Below are positions 7,967-16,690 of a stretch of DNA of 64,000 nucleotides, one piece after another. Numbering within the stretch: position 1 is the stretch's first letter; the number at the start of each line of letters is the position of its first letter. The stretch spans positions 2,108,001 through 2,172,000 of the forward strand of contig NZ_CP115483.1 in NCBI RefSeq assembly GCF_027627455.1, in the 5' to 3' direction. Origin of the DNA: Sphingobacterium sp. SYP-B4668. Lineage in GTDB: Bacteria > Bacteroidota > Bacteroidia > Sphingobacteriales > Sphingobacteriaceae. A model generated the notes under the pieces. It did no database searches and was not told where the DNA came from. It was given only the letters and a program-made list of their open reading frames with translations. Both the position numbers and the translations under genes were made by a program.

Positions 7967-9868
7967 CTATTTCCTAAAAACCTGGTTCAGCTTAACTCCT
8001 ATACTGTACCACCTTCCCGGCATAGGTACAGCCCCACTTTCAATATAAGAGACATCAAAAATATTTTGGGCATCCATATAGAGATGAATATTTCGAAGTT
8101 GATATGCTAACTTGATGTCTGAGAGAAAGTATGCTCTGTAGGAAATACGTTCTTGGAAACGATTGGCAGTGGTAATTGACCAATCACGATGTTGAAAAGT
8201 CAGGTTGGCAATCGCTTGATGCCTGAGGCTCTCGATGGCGTATTTGGAATCTATTTGCTGATCAGCTTTCTTTGTTGAGGGGTGTAAGTAATTATAGCCA
8301 ATGTTAATGGAGTACCTATTTATATCCTGCCTGTCACCAATGCGATATTGCAAAGAGGTGTTGATTCCGTTCACATTATTTTTTCCAAGATTGAACGGTT
8401 GATAGGGTACTGTCTCTTCGGGGCGAGTCCAATCGATGAAGTCGTGGATTGAACGATAGAAGTATCCCACTTGGGCAATGAGATTATTATCGATATATTT
8501 AACCCCACTTTCGACTTGGTAGGCTTGTTCTGAAAGGAGGCTTGGATTGCCTATATTTCCTGTTTGTTGAAGATAGAGGTCTGTAAAGGATGGGATGCGT
8601 TGGCTGCTTCCTGCATTGAATACTAACTTCCATTTTGGAGCGACATCATATCCCAGGTCTATTCCAGGAAATAACTGCCACCCATAATCTGAGTTGTAAT
8701 TAATATACGTTCCGATATTAATCATCAGATTTTGGACTTGCTCGGTTTTAAACTCAGCGTAAGCACCTTGATTGTTACGCTCATGTCGTCCTATATTTGA
8801 GCTGTTTATCTTTTCCCAACGGGACTCGAATCCTATACCGAAATCACCAAATGATGTTTGGTACACACCGTTCAACTCCATACTGAAAGCGTTGTTAAAG
8901 TGTATACTTCTAGCTTTCGAAAAGTCATGGCGATAGTATCGATAGTCATCTTCATTATATCGATTGCTTATACGGGGTGAGAAAGCGAGCCTTGGAGTCA
9001 ATTGGTGTTTTGAGGAAATCATCGCAAAGACTGTTTCTACCTTTTCTTCCGATTCGACGTCTCCGGGTGCTGCATAGAACCCATTTGCTCCAAATTTGTT
9101 GTCGATGTAGCCTGCAGCCCAGTTTAGTTGATTGGCGCTATCTGGGACATATTCCCCTTGATAATAGAGCTTGTTGTTTTCGGAAGCTGTGTTGTAGCGC
9201 TGCCCACTTGACTTTTGATAGTTATACGCGAACAAGTGATTGTGTTTTTCCCGATACCAGGTGCCACCGATTTGCCCACCAGCACCGTAATATTTTCTAT
9301 TTGCTTTTTCTTCGTTGCCTTGGAATGAACTCCCGATATAGGCATGCGCTTGCAAGCTGTTTTCTGTCGTTTTTTTTGTGACAATATTGATAGCTCCTGT
9401 GAGACTGTTGATTCCATAGATACGTGAAGCAGGACCTCTGATAATCTCTATGCGCTCAATTGCATCGATTGGAATAGGAAGGTTCAAAGCGTGGTGGGCG
9501 GTCTGTGGGTCGGCCATCTTTACCCCATTCAGTAGCAAAATAGTCTGCTCGAAGCTGCCGCCATCTATGCTGATGTCTGCTTGTGAACCAAATGGACCTC
9601 GCTGGCGTATATCCACACCGTTAGCAAATTGAAGGATTTCGTTCAAAGAGCTGCCGGGTAGCTTTTGGATGTCTTCGGAGGTAATAATCTGAATATTTCG
9701 ACTTTGTTTCGAAAATGGGAGGTGTAATCTATTTTGTTGGATCTGAACTTCAGACAGTTTGGTTGTATCTGTAAGTAAGGAATAATAGTGTGTTGGAGCG
9801 CTATCTTGACGACCATATGCCGTATTATATGTACATAAGGCGACCAGCACCCATCCTAAGCTCTTCAT
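7967..9868 (-). CDS. TonB-dependent outer-membrane receptor, BtuB-like
   Basis: A 633-residue outer-membrane transporter. After a signal peptide (MKSLGWVLVALCTYNTAYG) comes the plug domain: IQIITSEDIQKLPGSSLNEI, DISIDGGSFEQTILLLNG, and RIEIIRGPASRIYGINSLTG leading to AINIVTKK. A 22-strand barrel with many Tyr/Asn-rich strands follows, ending in Lys after QVFR rather than an aromatic residue. The plug resembles cobalamin/siderophore receptors of the BtuB type, but no cobalamin riboswitch is visible, so the ligand is open. The longest frame begins at 10078, inside the upstream nuclease gene; the ATG at 9868 is chosen because it starts the signal peptide and follows a promoter at 9886-9918. It lacks the SusC-type N-terminal carboxypeptidase-like domain. 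Confidence 0.85.
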   Translation of the reverse strand: MKSLGWVLVALCTYNTAYGRQDSAPTHYYSLLTDTTKLSEVQIQQNRLHLPFSKQSRNIQIITSEDIQKLPGSSLNEILQFANGVDIRQRGPFGSQADISIDGGSFEQTILLLNGVKMADPQTAHHALNLPIPIDAIERIEIIRGPASRIYGINSLTGAINIVTKKTTENSLQAHAYIGSSFQGNEEKANRKYYGAGGQIGGTWYREKHNHLFAYNYQKSSGQRYNTASENNKLYYQGEYVPDSANQLNWAAGYIDNKFGANGFYAAPGDVESEEKVETVFAMISSKHQLTPRLAFSPRISNRYNEDDYRYYRHDFSKARSIHFNNAFSMELNGVYQTSFGDFGIGFESRWEKINSSNIGRHERNNQGAYAEFKTEQVQNLMINIGTYINYNSDYGWQLFPGIDLGYDVAPKWKLVFNAGSSQRIPSFTDLYLQQTGNIGNPSLLSEQAYQVESGVKYIDNNLIAQVGYFYRSIHDFIDWTRPEETVPYQPFNLGKNNVNGINTSLQYRIGDRQDINRYSINIGYNYLHPSTKKADQQIDSKYAIESLRHQAIANLTFQHRDWSITTANRFQERISYRAYFLSDIKLAYQLRNIHLYMDAQNIFDVSYIESGAVPMPGRWYSIGVKLNQVFRK

Positions 9869-9885
9869 GTTGGTTGAAAATTTTC

Positions 9886-9918
9886 CAAACTTAGCAAAAT
9901 GTTCGCTAAAAGAACAAG
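9886..9918 (-). promoter_or_regulatory. TonB receptor promoter
   Basis: On the reverse strand CTTG (9915-9918), 21 bases, TAAGTTTG (9886-9893). An inverted repeat TTAGC...GCTAA (9891-9909) overlaps the -7 box and could be an operator. Confidence 0.6.
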
Positions 9919-9948
9919 ATAAATATCTAAACTGAAATAGAAAGGATA

Positions 9949-10896
9949 TTAATGCCATTCTTCTCTGCCGAGAATACGACCTGACGCTGGGGGGCTGATA
10001 GTAGTTTCGGAAACCTCTTTTTGTCTTTTTATTTTGTTGAGTTTTGGTTGTCCTGCTTCTATCCAAGCCGAATACCAAAGACTTCCAACGGCATGTATGG
10101 CTTGGGTCATACGCCTATGCACCATACCATTCAGTGCTGTATGATAGGCGCCAGCATACTGGTCTGAATAGGTGCGTGTCAAGACATTGTTTCGAACTAT
10201 ATACGACATTTTTTGTGAGGGAGAGAAGAGAGCTGTTAGCTCTTTTTCCAAGGAAAGTACAGAGTCGACTAACGCATTGCTTTCATGGACTATATTCCAC
10301 GCAAACGATAAGGGGTCATCTATGAATATGGCTTTACCTGTTATGAGAGAGTAGGAGGATGCAAACATTTCTGGAAGTCTGCTTTCCCAAAAGGCATGGA
10401 TACCAATTTGGTTACTGTATTGGCCATTATAGTTTTTGGTGGTGTGCAATGGTACATGTGCATCGGAGATATAGTGGCCCAAATCTGCGGAGTGGCGGAT
10501 AATACGATCCATATCTCGATCTCGAAAGGCAGCGACCAGCTTTTGATAGGTGAACGATATTTGCCAGGGTACAATGCCTGCTGCTAGTAGCCGTCGTTCT
10601 GTAAATTTTTCTTTAGCCTTGCTCCAGTGTATGGGAATCGTATCATGATCTTGGTAATCATCAATGTCTATAAAATGGCGGGGTGATTCGAGTGTGTCTA
10701 CGTAACATCTTTTATCCGCATCAACGGCTCGCTCCGTAATCTCTTGGATATGTGTTTTATAAAACATAGCGAGGGTCGTGGGCAGTATAAATACCGCGGT
10801 CTGATTAATCAGTTTGTGGGCATAAAATCCCCATGAACTACAGCATAGCCATGTAAGTATTAAGAGAATAGGTATGCAAAAAGCTTTCATGGGCAT
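9949..10896 (-). CDS. Secreted zinc-dependent phospholipase C / P1-nuclease-like protein
   Basis: A 315-residue exported protein. After the signal peptide the mature chain would begin near WGFYAHKLIN, where Trp1 and His6 match the N-terminal zinc ligands of bacterial phospholipase C and P1 nuclease. Further ligands of the trinuclear zinc site are visible in order: HFIDIDDYQ (Asp), RHSADLGHYISDAHVPLHTT (His, Asp, His) and HAFWESRLPE (His, Glu). It therefore probably cleaves phosphodiester bonds in phospholipids or nucleic acids in the periplasm; the family does not separate these by motif. The start may be the ATG at 10896 or two codons later. The TonB receptor gene lies 80 bases downstream on the same strand with its own promoter. 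Confidence 0.8.
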   Translation of the reverse strand: MPMKAFCIPILLILTWLCCSSWGFYAHKLINQTAVFILPTTLAMFYKTHIQEITERAVDADKRCYVDTLESPRHFIDIDDYQDHDTIPIHWSKAKEKFTERRLLAAGIVPWQISFTYQKLVAAFRDRDMDRIIRHSADLGHYISDAHVPLHTTKNYNGQYSNQIGIHAFWESRLPEMFASSYSLITGKAIFIDDPLSFAWNIVHESNALVDSVLSLEKELTALFSPSQKMSYIVRNNVLTRTYSDQYAGAYHTALNGMVHRRMTQAIHAVGSLWYSAWIEAGQPKLNKIKRQKEVSETTISPPASGRILGREEWH

Positions 10897-11053
10897 TAAT
10901 TGGTTTTATCTCTCTGGAAGCCTAATCTCGAATATAGCCAATATAATTGAAAAACGGATGAAATGTGGTCAGTCAATTATTTTAACTTAAAGATTTGTTA
11001 ACAAAACATTGTCAGTATTAATTTGTATTTTGCGAGCTAATAGTTGATTGCAT

Positions 11054-12040
11054 ATGAAAGTACTTTATGCTGTCCAAGGCACCGGAAATGGACATTTATG
11101 TCGTGCTATGGATATTGTCCCATGCTTACGGAAAGCTGCTGAAGTAGATGTGCTGGTGAGTGGTATTCAGGCCGATATTGCTCTTCCGTTTGAGGTTAAA
11201 TATAGGCTTCATGGATTGAGTTTCATCTTTGGGAAATCGGGAGGGGTGGATTTATGGAGAACTTTTATGAGCTCTACCGTGCGCAAATTTACGCAAGAGA
11301 TTAAGTCGTTGCCCATCGAAAAGTACGATTTGATTATCAACGATTTCGAACCTATATCCGCTTGGGCTTGCTATTCTAAAGATAAGCCTTGCATAGGGCT
11401 CAGTCACCAAATTGGTGCCCTGGACTCATCTAGTCCCAAACCTGAGGAAACGGATATGCTGGGTAAATTTATCATGAAAAACTATGCGCCGAGCTCATCC
11501 TCCTATGGATTTCATTTTAAATCTTATAAAGACCATATTTTTACACCAGTGATTAGGCAGTCGATACGGGAAATCGACCCCGAAGACCACGGACACTATA
11601 CCGTATATCTTCCTTCCTATGATGATGCGCATCTGTTGAAGCATCTCGGGAGATTTCCGGACATCAGATGGGAAGTATTCAGCAAACATAATAGTAGACC
11701 CTTTCGGATGAAAAACGTGTCTATTCAGCCGATTAATAGTGATGCATTTATCAAGAGTATGTCTACAGCATCTGGGGTATTATGTGGGGCTGGATTCGAA
11801 ACTCCAGCGGAGGCGCTATATTTGCAAAAGAAGCTATTGGTGATTCCTATGAAAAATCAATATGAGCAACACCTCAATGCCGCGGCTTTAGAAGAAATGG
11901 GCGTGCCGGTAATCAGCAGTTTGAAACCTAAGAATGAGTATGCCATTGAATCGTGGCTGAATAGTCGTCGCAAGATAGATGTCCATTACCCGGACTATAC
12001 GCAAGAAATTATAGATAAAATCTTAAACAAACATCAATAA
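11054..12040 (+). CDS. GT-B glycosyltransferase, family uncertain
   Basis: A 328-residue protein starting MKVLYAVQGTGNGHLCRAMD, a glycine-rich GT-B N-terminal loop like that of MurG and related transferases. The C-terminal half holds GVLCGAGFETPAEALYLQKK followed by PMKNQYEQHLNAAALEEMGV, the nucleotide-sugar binding region of the same fold. It has no signal peptide or membrane helix, so it acts in the cytoplasm or at the inner face of the membrane. The acceptor is unknown; glycolipid synthesis is plausible. A TTG at 11048 would add two codons, but the ATG at 11054 is the better start. An FKBP gene follows after three bases. Confidence 0.75.
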   Translation: MKVLYAVQGTGNGHLCRAMDIVPCLRKAAEVDVLVSGIQADIALPFEVKYRLHGLSFIFGKSGGVDLWRTFMSSTVRKFTQEIKSLPIEKYDLIINDFEPISAWACYSKDKPCIGLSHQIGALDSSSPKPEETDMLGKFIMKNYAPSSSSYGFHFKSYKDHIFTPVIRQSIREIDPEDHGHYTVYLPSYDDAHLLKHLGRFPDIRWEVFSKHNSRPFRMKNVSIQPINSDAFIKSMSTASGVLCGAGFETPAEALYLQKKLLVIPMKNQYEQHLNAAALEEMGVPVISSLKPKNEYAIESWLNSRRKIDVHYPDYTQEIIDKILNKHQ

Positions 12041-12043
12041 AAC

Positions 12044-12817
12044 ATGAAAAAAGTATTGGCCGTCAGTTTTTTAGCTGCGCTAACATGGAGTGCTACAGCA
12101 CAGACAAAGAAAAAAGTGAATACGACAAAAAAAACAACGGTCACTAAAACAGCGACTAAAACAGCTGCGACACAGGGACTGATGCTGAAAAATTCATCTG
12201 ACTCGGTTTCTTATGCATTGGGATATGATATCGGTTCTTCTATTAAGTCAATGGGGCTAGACCTTAATCTTGACGTCATGAAAATGGCTTTGGAGGATGT
12301 GATGAAGGGCAAAGATGGTAAATTTACAAAGGAGCAGAACGTAGAATTTATCCGCAATGCTATGCAAAATGCTGCCGAGAAAAAGAATGAAACAGCTCGG
12401 AAGGCCGAAGAAGAGTTTTTGACGGCGAATAAAACAAAGGCTGGTATACAAGTGACCTCCGAAGGAGTGCAGTATGAGATTATCACGGATGCTGCGGGGG
12501 CAAAACCTACTCGAGACGACGAAGTGAAAGTACACTACAAAGGTTCACTATTGGATGGCAAAACGTTTGATAGCTCGTACGATCGCGGAGAGCCTATTGA
12601 ATTGAGCTTAGGGAATGTCATTGAGGGATGGAAGATCGGTATCCCCTTGATGTCCGTTGGAGCCAAATATAGATTTTATATTCCTTCAAAGCTAGGTTAC
12701 GGTCCTAACGGATCTGGACCTATTCCGGGCAATAGTACGCTGATATTTGAAGTGGAGCTGCTCGAAATTAAAAAAGCGGAGGGAGAAAACGTGGCGATTG
12801 AAGATGCAGAACAATAA
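12044..12817 (+). CDS. FKBP-type peptidyl-prolyl isomerase, exported
   Basis: A 257-residue periplasmic foldase of the FkpA/Mip type. It has a signal peptide (MKKVLAVSFLAALTWSATAQ), a Lys/Thr-rich linker (residues 21-45), an FKBP N-terminal dimerisation domain (SVSYALGYDIGSSIKSMGLD, residues 53-150), and a C-terminal FKBP domain with VKVHYKGSLLDGKTFDSSYD, PIELSLGNVIEGWKIG and RFYIPSKLGYGPNGSG. It catalyses cis-trans isomerisation of prolyl bonds in exported proteins. It starts three bases after the glycosyltransferase stop and its last 14 bases overlap the aldo/keto reductase start, so the three genes form one operon. Confidence 0.92.
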   Translation: MKKVLAVSFLAALTWSATAQTKKKVNTTKKTTVTKTATKTAATQGLMLKNSSDSVSYALGYDIGSSIKSMGLDLNLDVMKMALEDVMKGKDGKFTKEQNVEFIRNAMQNAAEKKNETARKAEEEFLTANKTKAGIQVTSEGVQYEIITDAAGAKPTRDDEVKVHYKGSLLDGKTFDSSYDRGEPIELSLGNVIEGWKIGIPLMSVGAKYRFYIPSKLGYGPNGSGPIPGNSTLIFEVELLEIKKAEGENVAIEDAEQ

Positions 12818-13712
12818 ATTAGGGAAATCCAATCTACGGATTTCGACTATCGGATTTGGATGTATGTCCATCCGAAAAAGTTTGACCATATCTACCCATT
12901 TAAAAATAATCAAGCAGGCATTTGAAGGTGGTATCAATTACTTTGATACCGCCGACCTGTATGATCATGGGTGGAATGAAGAGTTCTTGGGACAAGCTGT
13001 AGCAGGTTTTCGCAAGGATGTGATATTGGCGACGAAAGTGGGCAACCGATGGCGAGCTGATGGCAACGGATGGGATTGGAAAGCCTCTAAACCTTACATA
13101 ATCAAGACCGTGGAGACTTCTCTTTCGAGGTTGAAGACCGACTATATCGATCTATATCAGTTGCATGGAGGCACTATCGAGGATCCCATTGATGAGATTA
13201 TTGAAGCCTTTGAAACGCTTGTCCAACAAGGAAAGATAAGGTACTATGGACTGTCCAGTATACGTCCCAATGTGATTCGGAGCTATGCCGAAAAATCGAA
13301 TATTGTCAGTGTCATGATGCAGCTCAATTTGTTGGATCATAGACCCGAAGAAGAAATATTAGAATATCTGCAGCAGCGGCAGATTGGCGTCGTGGCTAGG
13401 GGAACCATTGCTAAGGGCTTATTGATCGACAAACCTGCAGAGCGTTATCTGCAATTTACGGCAGGGGAGGTACTTCATGCAGCTAAGAATATCAAGAAAT
13501 TAGCGATGGAGAAAAAAACTGTTGCCCTGCAGATCGCAATTGCATATGCAAAGAGTCATCCGGCCGTAGCTGCCGCAGTGATGGGGGTACGGACGAAGGC
13601 GCAGTTAGAATCGATTTTAGAGATTGCCAATGTAGTGGATGGATTGGAGGAGTCTGACATAAAGCAACTTAAAAATGGTGTTAGAACGTTCAAATATATC
13701 GAACATCGCTAA
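12804..13712 (+). CDS. Aldo/keto reductase
   Basis: A 302-residue NADPH-dependent oxidoreductase of the AKR barrel fold. Recognisable parts are LRISTIGFGCMSI, GGINYFDTADLYDHGWNEEF (catalytic Asp and Tyr), VILATKVGNRW (catalytic Lys), YIDLYQLHGG (catalytic His), GKIRYYGLSSI and the coenzyme-binding VALQIAIAYAKSHPAVAAAV. The substrate is likely an aldehyde or sugar. The frame is open upstream to 12747 inside the FKBP gene, but the ATG at 12804 gives the family's normal N-terminus. The start overlaps the FKBP stop by 14 bases, suggesting translational coupling. Confidence 0.9.
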   Translation: MQNNKLGKSNLRISTIGFGCMSIRKSLTISTHLKIIKQAFEGGINYFDTADLYDHGWNEEFLGQAVAGFRKDVILATKVGNRWRADGNGWDWKASKPYIIKTVETSLSRLKTDYIDLYQLHGGTIEDPIDEIIEAFETLVQQGKIRYYGLSSIRPNVIRSYAEKSNIVSVMMQLNLLDHRPEEEILEYLQQRQIGVVARGTIAKGLLIDKPAERYLQFTAGEVLHAAKNIKKLAMEKKTVALQIAIAYAKSHPAVAAAVMGVRTKAQLESILEIANVVDGLEESDIKQLKNGVRTFKYIEHR

Positions 13713-13783
13713 TTGTTTTTGAGTAGTACGGGGGTGCAGACACATGCATTTCGCCATGTGAAACGGCACCATCATCCCCCTAG

Positions 13784-13811
13784 ATTTGATTCGAAAGCTT
13801 TCGAATCAAAT
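13784..13811. repeat. 28-bp perfect palindrome between convergent genes
   Basis: Fourteen bases (ATTTGATTCGAAAG) are followed directly by their exact reverse complement. Flanking CCT (13779-13781) and AGG (13812-13814) can add three more pairs after a two-base bulge. It sits between the aldo/keto reductase stop (13712) and the kdsB stop (13833). It may end transcription in both directions as a hairpin, although neither side has a proper T-tract, or it may bind a dimeric protein. Confidence 0.75.
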
Positions 13812-13832
13812 AGGAGAAAAATCCAGTTTTTC

Positions 13833-14573
13833 TTATTTGAAATAGCGATCTATAATACTGGCCAGGTCATCGGGTGTATCTACTGCTACGGTTTCATGAT
13901 CGGTAAGTGCTGTTTGTATCCGATAACCATTTTCAATCCATCTTAGTTGTTCAAGCGCCTCGGCTTTTTCAAGCTCTGATATACCCAATAGGGCTAGCTC
14001 TTTGAGGACATCCGTGCGGTATCCATAGATGCCGATATGTTTATAGAATTTGTGGCTTGACAACCATTGGTCTTGTGCCTCACGACGGATAAAGGGGATG
14101 GTCTGTCTACTAAAGTAGATTGCTTCCCCTTTGAGGTTGCGCACTACTTTTGGTGTATTGTTATTCCATAACTCTTCTTCGCTCTTTACTTCTTTTACCA
14201 AAGTTGCAATTTGTGTGTCTGCTGATTGAAAGCAGGAAAGCAATAATTCGATTTGGAGCGGACTGATGAAGGGCTCATCTCCCTGTATATTAATAGCGAT
14301 GTCAAATCCACTTATTTTGTTGATGACTTCTGCACAACGATCGGTGCCAGACTCGTGCGCTGTAGAGGTCATCATCGCGTTTCCTCCAAAACTTTGGACA
14401 TGTTCCAGAATCCGTTGGTCATCTGTGGCGACGATGACTTCATGAAGCCCCGCCGTTTGTCTGACCTGGCTATATACACGCTGAATCATGGATTTACCTC
14501 CAATATCGATGAGGGGTTTTCCAGGAAATCTAGATGATGCATACCGCGCGGGAATGATGCCTATAGTTCTCAT
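13833..14573 (-). CDS. kdsB: 3-deoxy-manno-octulosonate cytidylyltransferase
   Basis: A 246-residue CMP-Kdo synthetase, which activates Kdo with CTP for attachment to lipid A. The N-terminus IGIIPARYASSRFPGKPL is the nucleotide-binding signature, followed by VIVATDDQRI, ESGTDRCAEV, NIQGDEPFI (metal-binding Asp) and the C-terminal LEQLRWIENGYRIQ with AVDTPDDL. All hallmark residues are present and the length is normal. It shows the cell makes Kdo-containing lipopolysaccharide. It is the last gene before the convergent palindrome region. Confidence 0.95.
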   Translation of the reverse strand: MRTIGIIPARYASSRFPGKPLIDIGGKSMIQRVYSQVRQTAGLHEVIVATDDQRILEHVQSFGGNAMMTSTAHESGTDRCAEVINKISGFDIAINIQGDEPFISPLQIELLLSCFQSADTQIATLVKEVKSEEELWNNNTPKVVRNLKGEAIYFSRQTIPFIRREAQDQWLSSHKFYKHIGIYGYRTDVLKELALLGISELEKAEALEQLRWIENGYRIQTALTDHETVAVDTPDDLASIIDRYFK

Positions 14574-14663
14574 TAGTGTTTAATTATATAATGCGTGTCT
14601 GTGTTTCTGTAATGACCGTTAACTTTGGTTACATCAAATGATATCCATTTACCCTGCTGTGTG

Positions 14664-15278
14664 CTAAAATAACCCAAATAATTCAGCTTCTATTTTTTGG
14701 ATGATAAAGCCCAAGTCTTCGGGATTGTTAGTGAAGTCTAATTTGTCTTTATCCAAGATCATCACCTTCCCATCTTTATAGTTGTTGATCCATTTGTCGT
14801 ATTTGTCGTTGAGTTTAGATAGATAGTCCAATCGGATACCTGATTCATAATCACGTCCCCTTTTCTGAATATTGTTGACCAATGTGGGGACAGAAGCTTT
14901 GAGATAAATGAGTAAATCCGGTGGTTTGATGTAATGGATGATACTTTGAAAAATATTGCTGTAATTTTCGAAGTCACGTTCACTCATCAATCCCATATCG
15001 AAAAGGTTCTCCGCAAATATATAGGCATCTTCGTAAATCGTCCGGTCTTGAATCATGTTGATTTCCTTCTCTTGTAGTTGGACTATATGCCTAAATCTAC
15101 TGTTCAGGAAGAAAATCTGTAAATTAAAAGCCCATCTTTTCATATCTGCATAAAAGTCTTCCAGATAGGGATTGTTGTCTGCGGCCTCAAATTGGGGCTC
15201 GTATTTGAAATGATTGGCTAATAATTGAGTCAAGGTTGTCTTACCTGCACCAATGTTTCCCACAATAGCAATATGCAT
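14664..15278 (-). CDS. Deoxynucleoside kinase
   Basis: A 204-residue P-loop kinase that phosphorylates deoxynucleosides in the salvage pathway, probably deoxyadenosine or deoxyguanosine. The P-loop is IVGNIGAGKTTLT at residues 4-16. The substrate-site motifs follow: DNNPYLEDFYADMKRW, then QDRTIYEDAYIFAENLFDMG containing the DR[ST] signature, and the LID arginines in KRGRDYESGI. The length is typical of bacterial dGK/dAK. It lies 21 bases downstream of trpS on the same strand and may share its transcript. Confidence 0.9.
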   Translation of the reverse strand: MHIAIVGNIGAGKTTLTQLLANHFKYEPQFEAADNNPYLEDFYADMKRWAFNLQIFFLNSRFRHIVQLQEKEINMIQDRTIYEDAYIFAENLFDMGLMSERDFENYSNIFQSIIHYIKPPDLLIYLKASVPTLVNNIQKRGRDYESGIRLDYLSKLNDKYDKWINNYKDGKVMILDKDKLDFTNNPEDLGFIIQKIEAELFGLF

Positions 15279-15299
15279 ATCTCTTTTGCTTAGTAAATC

Positions 15300-16298
15300 T
15301 TAGTAAAATTTTTTAAATCCAATAATATCACGGACTTCCTTAATTGTTTGGCGTGCAGATTCCCCTGCTTTTTCAGCGCCCATTTTCGCAACTTTGGCAA
15401 TGTATTCATCGTCTTTAGAAATTTCTTCAATACGATTGCGGACGTCATCTGTAGCGATAATCATGTCTTCGGCAAGTTGTTTTTTGAAATCCCCGTAACG
15501 AATCTCACACTTGTTGTATAGGGCGTCAAAATGCGCTACAGTATCAGTGGATGAGACCACCTTCATTAAGTCGAACAAGTTTTGGATTGCTTCTGGCTTG
15601 GTCTGGTTCATCTCTGTAGGACCTCCGTCAGATACTGCACGCATGACCTTCTTGCGAATTATTTCGGGTGAATCTGATAGATATATACAGTTTGCATCGC
15701 CATTCGATTTTCCCATCTTGCCTTGACCGTCAAGACCGGGAACTTTCACTAGCTTGTCGGAGTAGGAAAAGGCAAATGCCTCTTTGAAATAGTCAACTTC
15801 ATAAAGTCTGTTGAATCGATTGCCAAAAGTACGAGTCATCTCTAAATGCTGTTCCTGATCCTTACCTACAGGTACTTTCGTCCCATGATGTATTAAAATG
15901 TCACATGCCATCAATACAGGATAGGTTAAGAGGCCTGCATTCACATTGTTGGGGTCTGCTCGCACTTTATCCTTGAACGATGTCGCTCTTTCTAGTTCGC
16001 CCAAATAGGCATTCATATTCATATAAAGATAGAGTTCGGCTACCTCGGGAACGTCAGACTGCACATATATAGTAGACTTTTCAGGATCTATGCCGGCGGC
16101 CAAGTATTCCACAATTACTTGCCTCACTGTTTGTTGGAGGCCGTGAGGTGTAGGATGCGTGGTCAAAGAGTGAAGATCTGCTATAAAAAAGAAACATTTG
16201 TACTCGTCCTGCATTTTGACGAAGTTGCTCAATGCTCCATAATAATTTCCTAAATGTAATTTTCCGGTACTTCTGATACCACTAACAACAGTTTCCAT
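15300..16298 (-). CDS. trpS: Tryptophanyl-tRNA synthetase
   Basis: A 332-residue class I aminoacyl-tRNA synthetase that charges tRNA-Trp. The HIGH-type motif is GKLHLGNYYG (residues 12-21), the KMSKS-type motif is KMGKSNGDA near residue 195, and VPVGKDQEQHLEMTR lies between. Length and motif spacing fit bacterial TrpS. It is followed after 21 bases by the deoxynucleoside kinase gene. A possible -7 box on the reverse strand is TAAATTCG (16306-16313), without a clear -33 element. Confidence 0.95.
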   Translation of the reverse strand: METVVSGIRSTGKLHLGNYYGALSNFVKMQDEYKCFFFIADLHSLTTHPTPHGLQQTVRQVIVEYLAAGIDPEKSTIYVQSDVPEVAELYLYMNMNAYLGELERATSFKDKVRADPNNVNAGLLTYPVLMACDILIHHGTKVPVGKDQEQHLEMTRTFGNRFNRLYEVDYFKEAFAFSYSDKLVKVPGLDGQGKMGKSNGDANCIYLSDSPEIIRKKVMRAVSDGGPTEMNQTKPEAIQNLFDLMKVVSSTDTVAHFDALYNKCEIRYGDFKKQLAEDMIIATDDVRNRIEEISKDDEYIAKVAKMGAEKAGESARQTIKEVRDIIGFKKFY

Positions 16299-16690
16299 AT
16301 TGATGCGAATTTAGCGATTTTTATTAGAATATTATACGCTTGTATATGTCGCTTTATAGGGTATGACCCGCTTTTGCAATGGGTATCTTTGAAATATTAA
16401 AGCCTAATGGTTTGAAAATGAGGATTTGTACCATTATTTCCGGAATTGAGTTGGCCCGCAAGGATTGGAACTGCGCATTAATCAATGCTGTATTTGCCAT
16501 CACTTTGATACAATATTATTATATTGGCGGTGTGAGCGGCTCGAATTGGCGGTGGCTGTGCGTTTATCTTATATTTATTTCTTTGTAATATAGAACATAT
16601 TAATTCAAAAAAATTATCCCTATATCTAAAAGTTTGAAAAATAATGTCTTATATTAGTTATATTTGATTAACTATTTAACCTAATATGTA
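16299..16690. other. Intergenic region between trpS and TetR gene
   Basis: This 392-base AT-rich stretch separates two divergent genes. It holds the likely TetR promoter at its right end (16633-16666) and a weak -7 box for trpS at its left. A 69-codon frame at 16379-16588 encodes a partly hydrophobic peptide resembling nothing I know; I do not call it a gene. Confidence 0.5.
16633..16666 (+). promoter_or_regulatory. TetR gene promoter
   Basis: TTTG (16633-16636), 22 bases, TATATTTG (16659-16666), 24 bases ahead of the ATG at 16691. The spacing is two bases longer than most others in the window. Confidence 0.55.

Noticed and set aside
9869..10078. Longer N-terminus for the TonB receptor (frame open to 10078)
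   Set aside because: The extension overlaps the upstream phospholipase/nuclease gene, is full of basic residues, and would bury a good signal peptide beginning at 9868.
13713..13946. 77-codon frame running from the aldo/keto reductase stop into kdsB
   Set aside because: It crosses the 28-bp palindrome and the kdsB 3' end and resembles no protein.
16379..16588. 69-codon frame between trpS and the TetR gene
   Set aside because: No recognisable domain, no promoter, and composition like random AT-rich DNA.
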